Shown one piece after another: positions 1 through 7,214 of a DNA stretch of 35,520 nucleotides. A model generated the notes under the pieces. The model was not told the origin of the DNA. It ran no database searches and saw only the letters and a list, made by a program, of their open reading frames with translations. The DNA is taken from NCBI GenBank assembly GCA_902581285.1, contig CACHNP010000017.1:1-35520 (forward strand). The letters run 5' to 3'. This stretch comes from an uncultured Gammaproteobacteria bacterium. GTDB lineage: Bacteria; Pseudomonadota; Gammaproteobacteria; Coxiellales; Coxiellaceae. Position 1 is the first letter of the stretch; every line of letters begins with the position of its first letter. The position numbers were made by a program, and so were the translations under genes.

Positions 1-36
1 ACATTCCACAGTGTGACGGTGCTATCATTGATTTTT
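1..36 (-). pseudogene. WD40 repeat scrap at the left edge
   Basis: Read on the minus strand, the first bases encode KINDSTVTLWNV. This matches the end of a WD repeat (compare GDNTIKLWNV in the propeller gene at 2174-3166), and the DNA also resembles the stretch near 2463-2490. A TAA lies just upstream in this frame and there is no start codon, so this is either a decayed copy or the edge of a broken gene continuing to the left of the window. Only about 12 codons can be read. Confidence 0.4.
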
Positions 37-147
37 TGTTTGTTTTAAAGAAACGGTTTATTCTTGAGTTGGAGGCTGTTCTCATCGAGGTATTTATGAT
101 AACATTCGTGCTGAAAAGTAACATTCTTTGTAAGAAAAGGGGGCGCT

Positions 148-600
148 ATGTTTTATTTGGGAAATGGTGAGAATTATTGCTTGTCTGATGTTCCTAATCA
201 ATTTATTGAGGGAAGTGATGCTTTGAATGTGTCGTGTCCAGAGCTATCTCGACAGTTAAATTGCAGTGGTTATGATGGTAATTACTATACTTGTGGTGCT
301 CATCGAATTGATCTATTTGGTTGGCAGCCTAGAAATGAAAGCTTTCGTAACATCGCTTCGTGCGTTGAGACATACATGACGCAACACGATTGTTCCCGTC
401 ATGACATTTTATTAGAAGAAATTGGTCTTGCGATACTGAAGTTTTTGGGTGCTATATACGCTATCGGTGGTTCCGTTATGCTTTTATATTGTATCGGAAG
501 TGCTATACATAAAAAGTTGTGTCATACTGTTAAGGATCGAGATGAAACACCATTGGACGATGCTTTGCTTGGTAATGAGGAGTCTAAGCTTAACCTTTAA
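148..600 (+). CDS. Small Cys-rich protein with one membrane segment
   Basis: I do not recognise this 150-aa protein. It has no N-terminal signal peptide. The first 90 residues carry six cysteines (C11, C30, C39, C49, C72, C82), which could form disulfides or bind metal. A hydrophobic segment at about 92-120 is followed by a basic stretch (HKK) and an acidic tail. Basic residues after the segment predict an N-out/C-in topology, placing the Cys-rich part outside the cytoplasm. The ATG at 148 follows an AAGGGGG ribosome site about 5 bases upstream. It stands alone, and the next intact gene is on the other strand. Possible roles are an envelope protein or a secreted membrane-inserting protein; the sequence does not decide. 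Confidence 0.65.
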   Translation: MFYLGNGENYCLSDVPNQFIEGSDALNVSCPELSRQLNCSGYDGNYYTCGAHRIDLFGWQPRNESFRNIASCVETYMTQHDCSRHDILLEEIGLAILKFLGAIYAIGGSVMLLYCIGSAIHKKLCHTVKDRDETPLDDALLGNEESKLNL

Positions 601-823
601 GTTGAAGGAATATCTTTTACAGATTATGGGTTGATGACGAATTAATCAGCTTATACGTGTTCGGTGTGATATTTTGAGTGAAAAATAAATAAGAAAAATA
701 GATAGGCTCGTACTAACCAATAACTCAGAAAAAACAGCTTCTTTGTGGGCAGATATATCGCTGCTCTCGTGTGTATTTATTTGGCTGTGTTAGCTTTCGC
801 CTTATTTCTTGACTGGATGACTT
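601..823. other. Intergenic stretch with no gene seen
   Basis: AT-rich spacer between the small membrane protein and the frameshifted micro-ORF. I see no ORF with a ribosome site, no clear hairpin terminator and no RNA gene here. Confidence 0.4.
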
Positions 824-1041
824 CTATACCCTGGCATGTGCTGCAGTAGTAAGTGATCTAATTACCTCATCGATATTTTTAATATTTACCTCCCCTTGTT
901 TAATTGCCGCTATTTGCTTTTTTTCTTTTTCATTGAACGAAAGTAAAGTCTGAATTTATTCACAGCAATAAGAGCGATAATCACACAAATTAGGAAAAAA
1001 ACGGACATACCAATAAAAGTGTGGATATCATCAGTGAACAT
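824..1041 (-). pseudogene. Micro-ORF: one-TM peptide with an apparent frameshift
   Basis: An ATG at 1041 with a GAGGGAG site about 8 bases upstream opens a 43-aa frame ending at TAG 910-912. It begins MFTDDIHTFIGMSVFFLI and contains one membrane segment, then a lysine-rich end. The -1 frame continues without interruption from the A-run near 919-925 to TAG 824-826 and reads like real protein (KQIAAIKQGEVNIKNIDEVI). Joined by a one-base slip, the product would be about 72 aa: membrane anchor plus short cytoplasmic tail. This is either a gene broken by a one-base indel or a slippage site at a run of seven A. No family is recognised. It lies downstream of, and on the same strand as, the WD40 genes. 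Confidence 0.4.
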
Positions 1042-1119
1042 AGGTTGGCTCCCTCTATTTAAAACTGAGTGAAACAGTGTTCATATTTCTACTTTTACAA
1101 GGATTTTTTACGTGCCCAA

Positions 1120-2097
1120 TTATTCCATCATTTTATTAATGTCCCACAGTTTGATGGTTTTATCGTATGATCCTGAAACGAGTACTTTCCCGTCCGGGCT
1201 AAAGGCGACTGACTCAGCAAAGTATTCGTGACCTTGTAAGGTGTGTAGACATTTTCTTTTTTTAATATCCCACAGTTTGATGGTGTTATCCCACGATCCT
1301 GATGCCATTAGTTTACCGTCGTGGCTAAAGGCAACTGATTTAACATCATCTTTATGACCTTTAAGTGTGTGTAGACAGGTTCTTGTATCAACGTCCCACA
1401 GCTTAATGGTTTTATCATCTGATCCTGAAACTAGTACTTTACCGTCTGGGCTAAAGGCGACTGAACAAACTGTGTCATCATGACCCTCAAAGTTGTGTAT
1501 ACAGGTTTTTTTAGCAATATCCCACAGTTTGATGGTTCCATCAGCGGATCCTGAAACTAGTATTTTACCGTCTGGGCTAAAGGCGGATGAATAAACTGAC
1601 GAATAATATCCTTTAAAGGTGTGTATGCACTTTTTATTTTTAATATCCCACAGTTTAATGGTGTTATCCCACGATCCTGAAACTAGTATTTTACTGTCTG
1701 GGTCTGGGCTAAAGGCGACTGATCTAACACAGTCTTTGTGACCTTTAAAGGTGTGTAGATATTCTTTTTTATTAACATCCCACAGTTTAATGGTTTTATC
1801 ATATGATGCTGATGCCATTAGCTGATTATCAGGGCTAAAGGCGACTGAACTAACAGAATTTCTATGACCTTTAAAGGTGTGTAAGAATTTTTTTGTTTCA
1901 ATATCCCACAGCTTTATGGTGTGATCCACTGATCCTGATGCCATAATTTTTCCATCTTGGTTGAAATCAATTGAATTCACAGAGTACTCATGACCTTTAA
2001 AGGTGTGTATGAAGCGAGATCTTTTTTGATGACGAAACCACAAAAAAGCACAGACAATAATACCTGCAGCAATCAACCCCATTCCTAAACTACTCAT
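1120..2097 (-). CDS. Membrane-anchored seven-bladed WD40 propeller protein (copy A)
   Basis: The 325-aa protein has one N-terminal membrane segment (about residues 4-21), a basic stretch RHQKRSR, then seven WD repeats of about 42 aa (core GH...SVAFSPDGK...SGS.D.TIKLWDI), enough for one closed propeller. WD40 propellers are protein-interaction platforms. Basic residues after the TM predict the propeller is cytoplasmic if the protein stays in the bacterium. The third repeat has a two-residue insertion (SPDPDSK) and the fourth lost its GH (GYYSS). A GTG six codons upstream also opens the frame, but the GGAGG site lies 7 bases before ATG 2097, so ATG is the start. A promoter is visible at 2130-2157. 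It is a tandem paralogue of 2174-3166. The binding partner is unknown; a host-directed effector is possible but unproven. Confidence 0.85.
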   Translation of the reverse strand: MSSLGMGLIAAGIIVCAFLWFRHQKRSRFIHTFKGHEYSVNSIDFNQDGKIMASGSVDHTIKLWDIETKKFLHTFKGHRNSVSSVAFSPDNQLMASASYDKTIKLWDVNKKEYLHTFKGHKDCVRSVAFSPDPDSKILVSGSWDNTIKLWDIKNKKCIHTFKGYYSSVYSSAFSPDGKILVSGSADGTIKLWDIAKKTCIHNFEGHDDTVCSVAFSPDGKVLVSGSDDKTIKLWDVDTRTCLHTLKGHKDDVKSVAFSHDGKLMASGSWDNTIKLWDIKKRKCLHTLQGHEYFAESVAFSPDGKVLVSGSYDKTIKLWDINKMME

Positions 2098-2129
2098 AGC
2101 AATACCTCCGATCACTTAAATCTGCATGT

Positions 2130-2157
2130 AATATAGAACAGTTTTTTCTTTTTTCAA
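2130..2157 (-). promoter_or_regulatory. Sigma-70 promoter of WD40 copy A
   Basis: Minus strand: TTGAAA (2152-2157), 16-bp A-rich spacer, TATATT (2130-2135), about 33 bases before the ATG. The same block precedes copy B almost base for base. Confidence 0.65.
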
Positions 2158-2173
2158 GGATTTTTTATAATGC

Positions 2174-3166
2174 TTAACCTTGTAATTTATCGTTATTTAT
2201 TAACTTGCTCACGTCCCACAGTTTCATGGTGTTATCCCATGACCCCGATGCCATTAGTTTACCGTTAGGGCTAAAGACCACTGAGTAAACAATATTTTTA
2301 TGGCCTTCTAAGGTGTGTACACATTCTCTTGTATCAACGTCCCATAGTTTGATGGTTTCATCATTTGATCCTGATGCCACTAGTTTGCCGTCGTGGCTAA
2401 AGGCAACTGAATCTACCTGTTTTTTATGACCTTTAAAGGTGTGTACACATTCTCTTGTATCAACATTCCACAGTTTAATGGTATTATCACCTGATCCTGA
2501 TGCCACTAGTTTACTGTCCAGACTAAAGGCAACTGAGTTAACAATGCCTTTATGGCCTTCAAGGGTGTGTATACATTTTCTTTTATCAACGCCCCACAGT
2601 TTCATGGTGTTATCCCATGACCCCGATGCCACTAGTTTATCATCCGGGCTAAAGACGACTGAGTTAACATAGTCTTTATGACCTTTAAAGGTGTACAGAC
2701 ATTCTCTTGTTTCAACGTCCCACAGTTTAATGGTATTATCACCTGATCCCGATGCCACTAGTTTACCGTCGTGGCTAAAGGCAACTGATTGAACATCCTT
2801 TTTATGACCTTCAAAGGTGTGTATGCATTCTCTTGTGTCAACGTTCCACAGTTTTATGGTTTCATCCTCTGATCCTGATGCCACTAGTTTACCGTCAGGA
2901 CTAAAGGTGACTGACTTTACAAAGAAATCATGACCTTCAAAGGTATCTACACATTCTCTTGTGTCAACGTCCCACAGTTTCATGGTGTTATCCCATGACC
3001 CTGATGCCAATAGTTTACCATCGTGACTAAAGGCGACTGAGTTAACATATTCTTTATGACCTTCAAAGGTGTGTATGCAACGACGCCTTCTTTGATAACG
3101 AAACCACAAAAAAACACAGACAGAAATAATACCTGCAGCAATTAAGCCTATTACTAAACTACTCAT
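2174..3166 (-). CDS. Membrane-anchored seven-bladed WD40 propeller protein (copy B)
   Basis: This 330-aa paralogue of copy A has the same layout: N-terminal TM (about 4-23) with MSSLVIGLIAAGI, basic stretch RYQRRRR, and seven WD repeats of 42 aa. Its repeats are more uniform than copy A (CIHTFEGHKEYVNSVAFSHD type), suggesting recent internal amplification or gene conversion. The ATG at 3166 has GGAGG 7 bases upstream; the in-frame GTG at 3184 lies before that site and is not preferred. It has its own promoter (3199-3226). Copies A and B share promoter, leader, start region and 3' flank, so the duplicated unit was about 1.07 kb. Family is certain; cellular role and partner are unknown. Confidence 0.86.
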   Translation of the reverse strand: MSSLVIGLIAAGIISVCVFLWFRYQRRRRCIHTFEGHKEYVNSVAFSHDGKLLASGSWDNTMKLWDVDTRECVDTFEGHDFFVKSVTFSPDGKLVASGSEDETIKLWNVDTRECIHTFEGHKKDVQSVAFSHDGKLVASGSGDNTIKLWDVETRECLYTFKGHKDYVNSVVFSPDDKLVASGSWDNTMKLWGVDKRKCIHTLEGHKGIVNSVAFSLDSKLVASGSGDNTIKLWNVDTRECVHTFKGHKKQVDSVAFSHDGKLVASGSNDETIKLWDVDTRECVHTLEGHKNIVYSVVFSPNGKLMASGSWDNTMKLWDVSKLINNDKLQG

Positions 3167-3198
3167 AGCAACACCTCCGATCACTTAAATCTGCATCA

Positions 3199-3226
3199 AC
3201 TATAGAACAGTTTTTTCTTTTTTCAA
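3199..3226 (-). promoter_or_regulatory. Sigma-70 promoter of WD40 copy B
   Basis: Minus strand: TTGAAA (3221-3226), 16-bp spacer, TATAGT (3199-3204). It lies in a block of about 70 bp nearly identical to 2110-2180, so each duplicate carries its own promoter. Confidence 0.65.
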
Positions 3227-3261
3227 GGGTTTTTTATAATGCTTAACCTTCTGATTTGTTG

Positions 3262-3492
3262 TTATTTATTAAACTTACTCACCTCCCACAATCTAACCGT
3301 CTTATCATCTACCCCTGAGACTAGTGTTTTTCCATCAGGGCTAATTGCAACAGATGTTGTTTCCTTCAAAAGGGCGAAGCCTCCAATCTTGAAATTTTGT
3401 ATACATTTTTTATTCTCAAGACACCACAATTTTATGATGCTACCAGACGATGATGAAGCCAAGGTTTTTCCATCAGAACTAAAGGCGACATA
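3262..3492 (-). pseudogene. 5'-truncated WD40 gene remnant (last two repeats)
   Basis: The minus-strand frame opens after a TGA at 3493-3495 and reads YVAFSSDGKTLASSSSGSII, one WD repeat, then a final repeat ending DDKTVRLWEVSKFNK and a stop. A start could be placed at the internal Met (3462), but that would cut into a blade. Only two of the usual seven blades remain and no signal-anchor sequence is present. The 3' flank (ATGCTTAACCTT and the following T-rich DNA) matches that of copy B. This is best read as the decayed third member of the tandem array; its 5' part has been replaced by unrelated, more GC-rich DNA at about 3505-3610. Confidence 0.7.
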
Positions 3493-3669
3493 TCAAATCA
3501 CAAAAAATACTTGTGCTATCTGGCAAAACAGGGAGGGGATGCTTTGTGGGGAAGCGATAAGGATTGTCACATGGTGCCAAAGCGGTGCACCAGCGTGGTG
3601 ATGTGGCTAAAAGTGTGAATGGTACGTAAAAGTAGCTATTTTTCAGCGGCATGGGAGAGGCCGGTGAAT

Positions 3670-3697
3670 TTGACTTTTCTTTATTTTATTCTATAGT
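3670..3697 (+). promoter_or_regulatory. Sigma-70 promoter of the ProRS-like gene
   Basis: TTGACT (3670-3675), 16-bp spacer, TATAGT (3692-3697), about 33 bases before the ATG at 3730. Spacing and -10 match those of WD40 copy B. Confidence 0.65.
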
Positions 3698-3729
3698 AGA
3701 AGAGCAAAAAATAACGAAGGAGACTATTG

Positions 3730-5097
3730 ATGCCAATTGCATTAATAGGCACATTAATAAGTGCACTAACAGTCATTATATTTTCCTGTCTAATTGTTTT
3801 CTATTATAGATCAAGGAGAGCTCATGGTGAATTCAATCAACCTCAATCTGAGCTAACTCACAATAAATCGGATGTTAATCAATTAAACTCACAGAATGAC
3901 ATTAAAGTTAGCGAGGTAAGTCAGTTATCGAATGCTATTACTAACAAAAAAGTATTGAAAAAATATAGTTATGACATAAAGACATTAAATTTCGATGATT
4001 CAACTATTGTGAATGACAATGAGTTTTCCAGTTCACATGTTAAAGCTAGTCAATACATGATTAACACGATCGAAGAAAACCCCACTAATGTTGAGCGCAT
4101 TAGTGACGTACTTATGTTACGTAGTGGTATGGTAGTACAAGAATCTAGCGGTGTTTACTGCTGGCTCCCACTCGGTCTGCGTGTGCTAGAAAAAATAGAA
4201 GTGATTGCAAAACAAAAGATGGAAGCAGCAGGGTCATTAGCTATGCTTCTGCCTTTATTCTATGCTGATGATCCAAAATCAGATTCGTTTTCTAAATCGC
4301 TCGATAAATCGCAAGCTACATTGCATAAAATAATCAAATCATTCTACAAAAAACAACATGATCTCCCGATAAAAGTACATGAAATAAAGACCTCTTACGT
4401 TAAAAGAATTAGGCCGAGATTTAGTATAATCAATGCTAATGAATATCGTTCGTTGGAGGCCTATTCATTCCATGCTAATGAAGAATGTCTAAATAATAGT
4501 GTTACTAAAATGAGATACGTTTACGACTCACTATTTAATGCTTGTGGACTTAACTACCAGGTCAAGAGCATAGATGATTCAACTCAAAGAATAGAAGAAA
4601 TACACACCATATCCGATAGGCCGATTAAACTGGGAAAGCTATCAACTGACGGTCTGAATAATATCAAACTTAATAACAATACGACGATGTTATCAAGCTA
4701 TTTTCATGTGAATCTTTATTCATTACTCGGCGCTATTGTTGAGCAGAACTGTGATGAAAATGGTTTTATATGGCCTGCCAATATCGCCCCTTTTCAGGTG
4801 GGTATTATTGCTATTAACGCGAAAAAAACAGAGCGAGTGGCTGAGCGTGCTAACAATCTCTATCAAATACTAGTTAACGCTGGTATAGAAGTCATTTTTG
4901 ATGACCGAGATGTGAGGCCTGGAAGAATGTTTAAAGATATGGATCTTATTGGTATTCCACACCGTTTAGTGGTTTCTGAAGCCACGCTCACTAAAAAAGC
5001 CATTGAGTATAAACACAGAAAAAGCAACACAGTTGAATACTTGAGCTATAATGATATATTATCGCAATTAGAGACAAGAATGAAAAATCCATGTTAG
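3730..5097 (+). CDS. Membrane-anchored prolyl-tRNA synthetase paralogue, catalytically dead
   Basis: This 455-aa protein starts with a TM segment (about 3-24) and YYRSRR, then a linker of about 75 aa, then a chain that follows bacterial ProRS. Residues 102-180 match the N-terminal region and motif 1 (SQYMINTIEENP, LRSGM, WLPLGLRVLEKIE, Pro175). Residues 210-260 match motif 2 (RPRF, AYSFH). Residues 328-455 match the end of motif 3 and the anticodon domain (VEQNCDENGFIWP, APFQVGI, DDRDVRPGRMF, LIGIPHR). The editing insertion is absent, the proline-binding THE loop is lost, FRDE of motif 2 is YVKR (223-226), and the motif 3 Arg is Ser331. It should therefore not charge tRNA but might still bind tRNA(Pro) or mimic ProRS. 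ATG 3730 has AAGGAG 7 bases upstream; the TTG at 3727 is rejected. Family homology is clear; function is inferred. Confidence 0.85.
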   Translation: MPIALIGTLISALTVIIFSCLIVFYYRSRRAHGEFNQPQSELTHNKSDVNQLNSQNDIKVSEVSQLSNAITNKKVLKKYSYDIKTLNFDDSTIVNDNEFSSSHVKASQYMINTIEENPTNVERISDVLMLRSGMVVQESSGVYCWLPLGLRVLEKIEVIAKQKMEAAGSLAMLLPLFYADDPKSDSFSKSLDKSQATLHKIIKSFYKKQHDLPIKVHEIKTSYVKRIRPRFSIINANEYRSLEAYSFHANEECLNNSVTKMRYVYDSLFNACGLNYQVKSIDDSTQRIEEIHTISDRPIKLGKLSTDGLNNIKLNNNTTMLSSYFHVNLYSLLGAIVEQNCDENGFIWPANIAPFQVGIIAINAKKTERVAERANNLYQILVNAGIEVIFDDRDVRPGRMFKDMDLIGIPHRLVVSEATLTKKAIEYKHRKSNTVEYLSYNDILSQLETRMKNPC

Positions 5098-5128
5098 CTA
5101 TTAAATTGCCGATAATGCTTTTTATTTA

Positions 5129-5866
5129 TCAATAAAATTTTACTAAAGATTCTTCATTTGTATTGCATCCTTGTGCTAGGAGCTTTGCTTCTTTTAATCC
5201 TAGTTCTTTCTTAACGAATTCTTCTAGCATCTCTGGGTTAAATAGTATTTCATTGTCTATTCTGCCAGTAAAAAGGGTGTGTTCGTTTGGCTTTTTTCTT
5301 CCACCTTCAAATGATTGTTTTGAGAATTCCAGCACTTTGAAAAGATGAGATCCAAAACTAGGCTTGCTGTCTGCATGAGTTTCACAAATTTTTCTAATAA
5401 AATGTAGACAGGAAACACTAAAGAGAGTTTTATTATTGGCAAGTCCTTTGTAGTATGATTTGCAAAAATTGATTAACCAATCGAAATGGTTTAGTTTTTC
5501 AGAATATTGTTTTTGAATTCTGCTATTCTTTTTGATTTTTTTAGCTTTAAAGCGACGATAAAGATTCATTCCTTGCCTGGATAACGCTCCGCTGAACGTT
5601 GAAAAATGGATGCTGATTAATCGACTTATCACAATTGAACGCGCATACTCAATGCTATAATGCTCCTTGTTTTTTTCAATAAATAGAACAGCAGGTTTTA
5701 ATTCATCAATAGCATTTATCATCTTATCAATTAAGGCGGCATAATGCATTTTATAACAATAAATAAAACAGCTTTCCAGCCAGGTGCTAATATCATGGTC
5801 TGAAAGTGGATGTTTATCCTTGTGGTCTATCTCTAGAAAGTTGCGGTATTGGTCGCTTGTAAACAA
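5129..5866 (-). CDS. Hypothetical helical protein with a poor start (possible 5' remnant)
   Basis: I do not recognise this family. The 245-aa frame from TTG 5866 is rich in Lys, Phe, Tyr and His and looks mainly helical. It has a very basic stretch (RRFKAKKIKKNSR, about residues 104-116) and no signal peptide or membrane segment. The TTG lacks a ribosome site, and the frame stays open about 25-30 codons further upstream with no ATG. Those upstream codons look coding-like (KRLPILHRIEALSAACVSKS), so the gene may have lost its true 5' end. A piece of the WD40 promoter block (TTTTTTTTCAAGGATTTTTTATAA, read as two halves near 5941-5964) lies just upstream, which suggests a recombination junction. 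It converges with the ProRS-like gene. Confidence 0.5.
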   Translation of the reverse strand: MFTSDQYRNFLEIDHKDKHPLSDHDISTWLESCFIYCYKMHYAALIDKMINAIDELKPAVLFIEKNKEHYSIEYARSIVISRLISIHFSTFSGALSRQGMNLYRRFKAKKIKKNSRIQKQYSEKLNHFDWLINFCKSYYKGLANNKTLFSVSCLHFIRKICETHADSKPSFGSHLFKVLEFSKQSFEGGRKKPNEHTLFTGRIDNEILFNPEMLEEFVKKELGLKEAKLLAQGCNTNEESLVKFY

Positions 5867-6083
5867 CGATTTAAAACTTTTCGATACACATGCTGCAGAA
5901 AGAGCCTCGATTCTATGAAGGATAGGAAGTCTTTTAGAGGTTTTTTTTCAAGGATTTTTTATAATTCCTAATGCTCTTATTTATCGTTTTTAAACAGGTT
6001 TTTTGCCTCAGTGTCGTACTAGTTACACTTATAGTAAGTATAGAAATTGTTGGAGAAGACTTAAAATATTCTGGCTATAACAT

Positions 6084-6854
6084 TTAAACTACGTTAAGAT
6101 CGATATTATAATAACTTGATAAATGCTGCTTCAAATCAAATTTCGTTTGTTCCATACTAATCACAGTGAGAAGAAAAATACAATCATTTGGTAGTTTGCT
6201 TTTGAGTAGCTGAGTGTGGTTTTCATAGGTTGCCAACGTTCTATTCCAGCCATGCCCTTGCCCTTTGTATTCGTAACCCATCGATGCCCAGTATTGGCCA
6301 ATGGTTTTTCGAAGCAGAGTGACGTGATTGTATGATAATCCAGATTGATTATGTGAGTTGATAGTGGGGAGTTTAAGATCCTGTGCTGACGGAAGTGTAT
6401 CTTTGTTCCAACCAGCGCGCTTTTTTAGTCGATAAAGTATAGTAGATTTTACAATCGCTTTATGATTATGATAAGTATTTGGTACTGAACGCCAAGACGA
6501 ACCAAAATGATATTGTGCCGTTTCACCAAGGTACTTATTTTGAAACCAGTATAATGCCACATTACCATCTCCATTGGTGTGCCGGTACACGTCGCCTAAA
6601 GTACTGAATACAGGGGTGTGATAATTACTGGCACCGATGAGTCTATTATTGCGATATTTTCCGACTGTTGCGATAGTGGATAATGGGTCTTTTACTTGTT
6701 TATTGATTATTTTTGGAGTGGGGAGTGGCGCAAACTCTGGTGTGGGCAATGATAACAGTTGTGTGGAAGTATCAAGTGGGGAATGTGGTTTTAACCACGA
6801 GTTGGCATATATCGTTGATAGTGAAAGTACACTGATAAGAATAATCCATTTCAT
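6084..6854 (-). CDS. Secreted protein of unknown function
   Basis: The 256-aa protein begins with a classic Sec signal peptide (MKWIILISVLSLSTIYA, likely cut before NSW). The mature part has a Pro-rich segment (LPTPEFAPLPTPK, about 36-48), then an aromatic- and His-rich domain with GDGNVALYWFQNKYLG, FGSSWRSVPNTYHNHKAI and GYEYKGQGHGWNRT. I recognise no family or catalytic motif. It has few cysteines and no lipobox, so periplasmic or exported location is likely. ATG 6854 follows AAGGAG by 8 bases, and a near-consensus promoter lies at 6881-6908. It is a single-gene unit divergent from the giant gene. Confidence 0.75.
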   Translation of the reverse strand: MKWIILISVLSLSTIYANSWLKPHSPLDTSTQLLSLPTPEFAPLPTPKIINKQVKDPLSTIATVGKYRNNRLIGASNYHTPVFSTLGDVYRHTNGDGNVALYWFQNKYLGETAQYHFGSSWRSVPNTYHNHKAIVKSTILYRLKKRAGWNKDTLPSAQDLKLPTINSHNQSGLSYNHVTLLRKTIGQYWASMGYEYKGQGHGWNRTLATYENHTQLLKSKLPNDCIFLLTVISMEQTKFDLKQHLSSYYNIDLNVV

Positions 6855-6880
6855 ATCGCCGTCTCCTTGTTTGCGGTTGA

Positions 6881-6908
6881 AATATAGTCGACATTAAAGG
6901 TTTGTCAA
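6881..6908 (-). promoter_or_regulatory. Sigma-70 promoter of the secreted-protein gene
   Basis: Minus strand: TTGACA (6903-6908, full consensus), 16-bp spacer, TATATT (6881-6886), ending 27 bases before the ATG. Confidence 0.7.
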
Positions 6909-7214
6909 ATAACTGAGTAAAAAAGGTAAAAAATTATAAAAAACAGCCGGATAGTCATTTCGTAAGAGGCATAGTTTTACACTTGATGTCTATGCGCCGG
7001 GTATAATTTCAGTGATTATAAATAAATCAGTTAGGCAAACAGAAAGGCTGAGTCTGTCAGATTGTGTTGGCGAGATTGAAGTCATAGTCCTATTCTTGTG
7101 GTAGATTTTTCATAAGTTGTTGTTTTTTTATGGTAATTTTTTCAAATACATTTGATTATTCTGAATCATAGTCTATATTTTGTTAAGGAATTGGGTTATG
7201 GGTTGTGGTTAAGT
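6909..7214. other. Divergent intergenic region and leader of the giant gene
   Basis: Holds a consensus TATAAT at 7002-7007 on the plus strand without a good -35 at 17 bp. If used, it would give the giant gene a leader of about 200 nt. A 6-bp repeat GCATAG/CTATGC flanks the DNA just before it (6969-6996). No other gene is seen. Confidence 0.35.

Noticed and set aside
3239-3601. Plus-strand open frame of 120 codons over the truncated WD40 gene
   Set aside because: It is the antisense of the WD40 remnant; it has no ribosome site and its translation resembles no protein.
3730-5097. Genuine prolyl-tRNA synthetase (proS)
   Set aside because: It lacks the editing domain, THE loop and the catalytic arginines of motifs 2 and 3, and carries a membrane anchor.
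7152-7214. TTG start for the giant gene at 7152
   Set aside because: No ribosome site and no conserved signal in the extra 21 residues; ATG 7215 is preferred, though also without a strong ribosome site.
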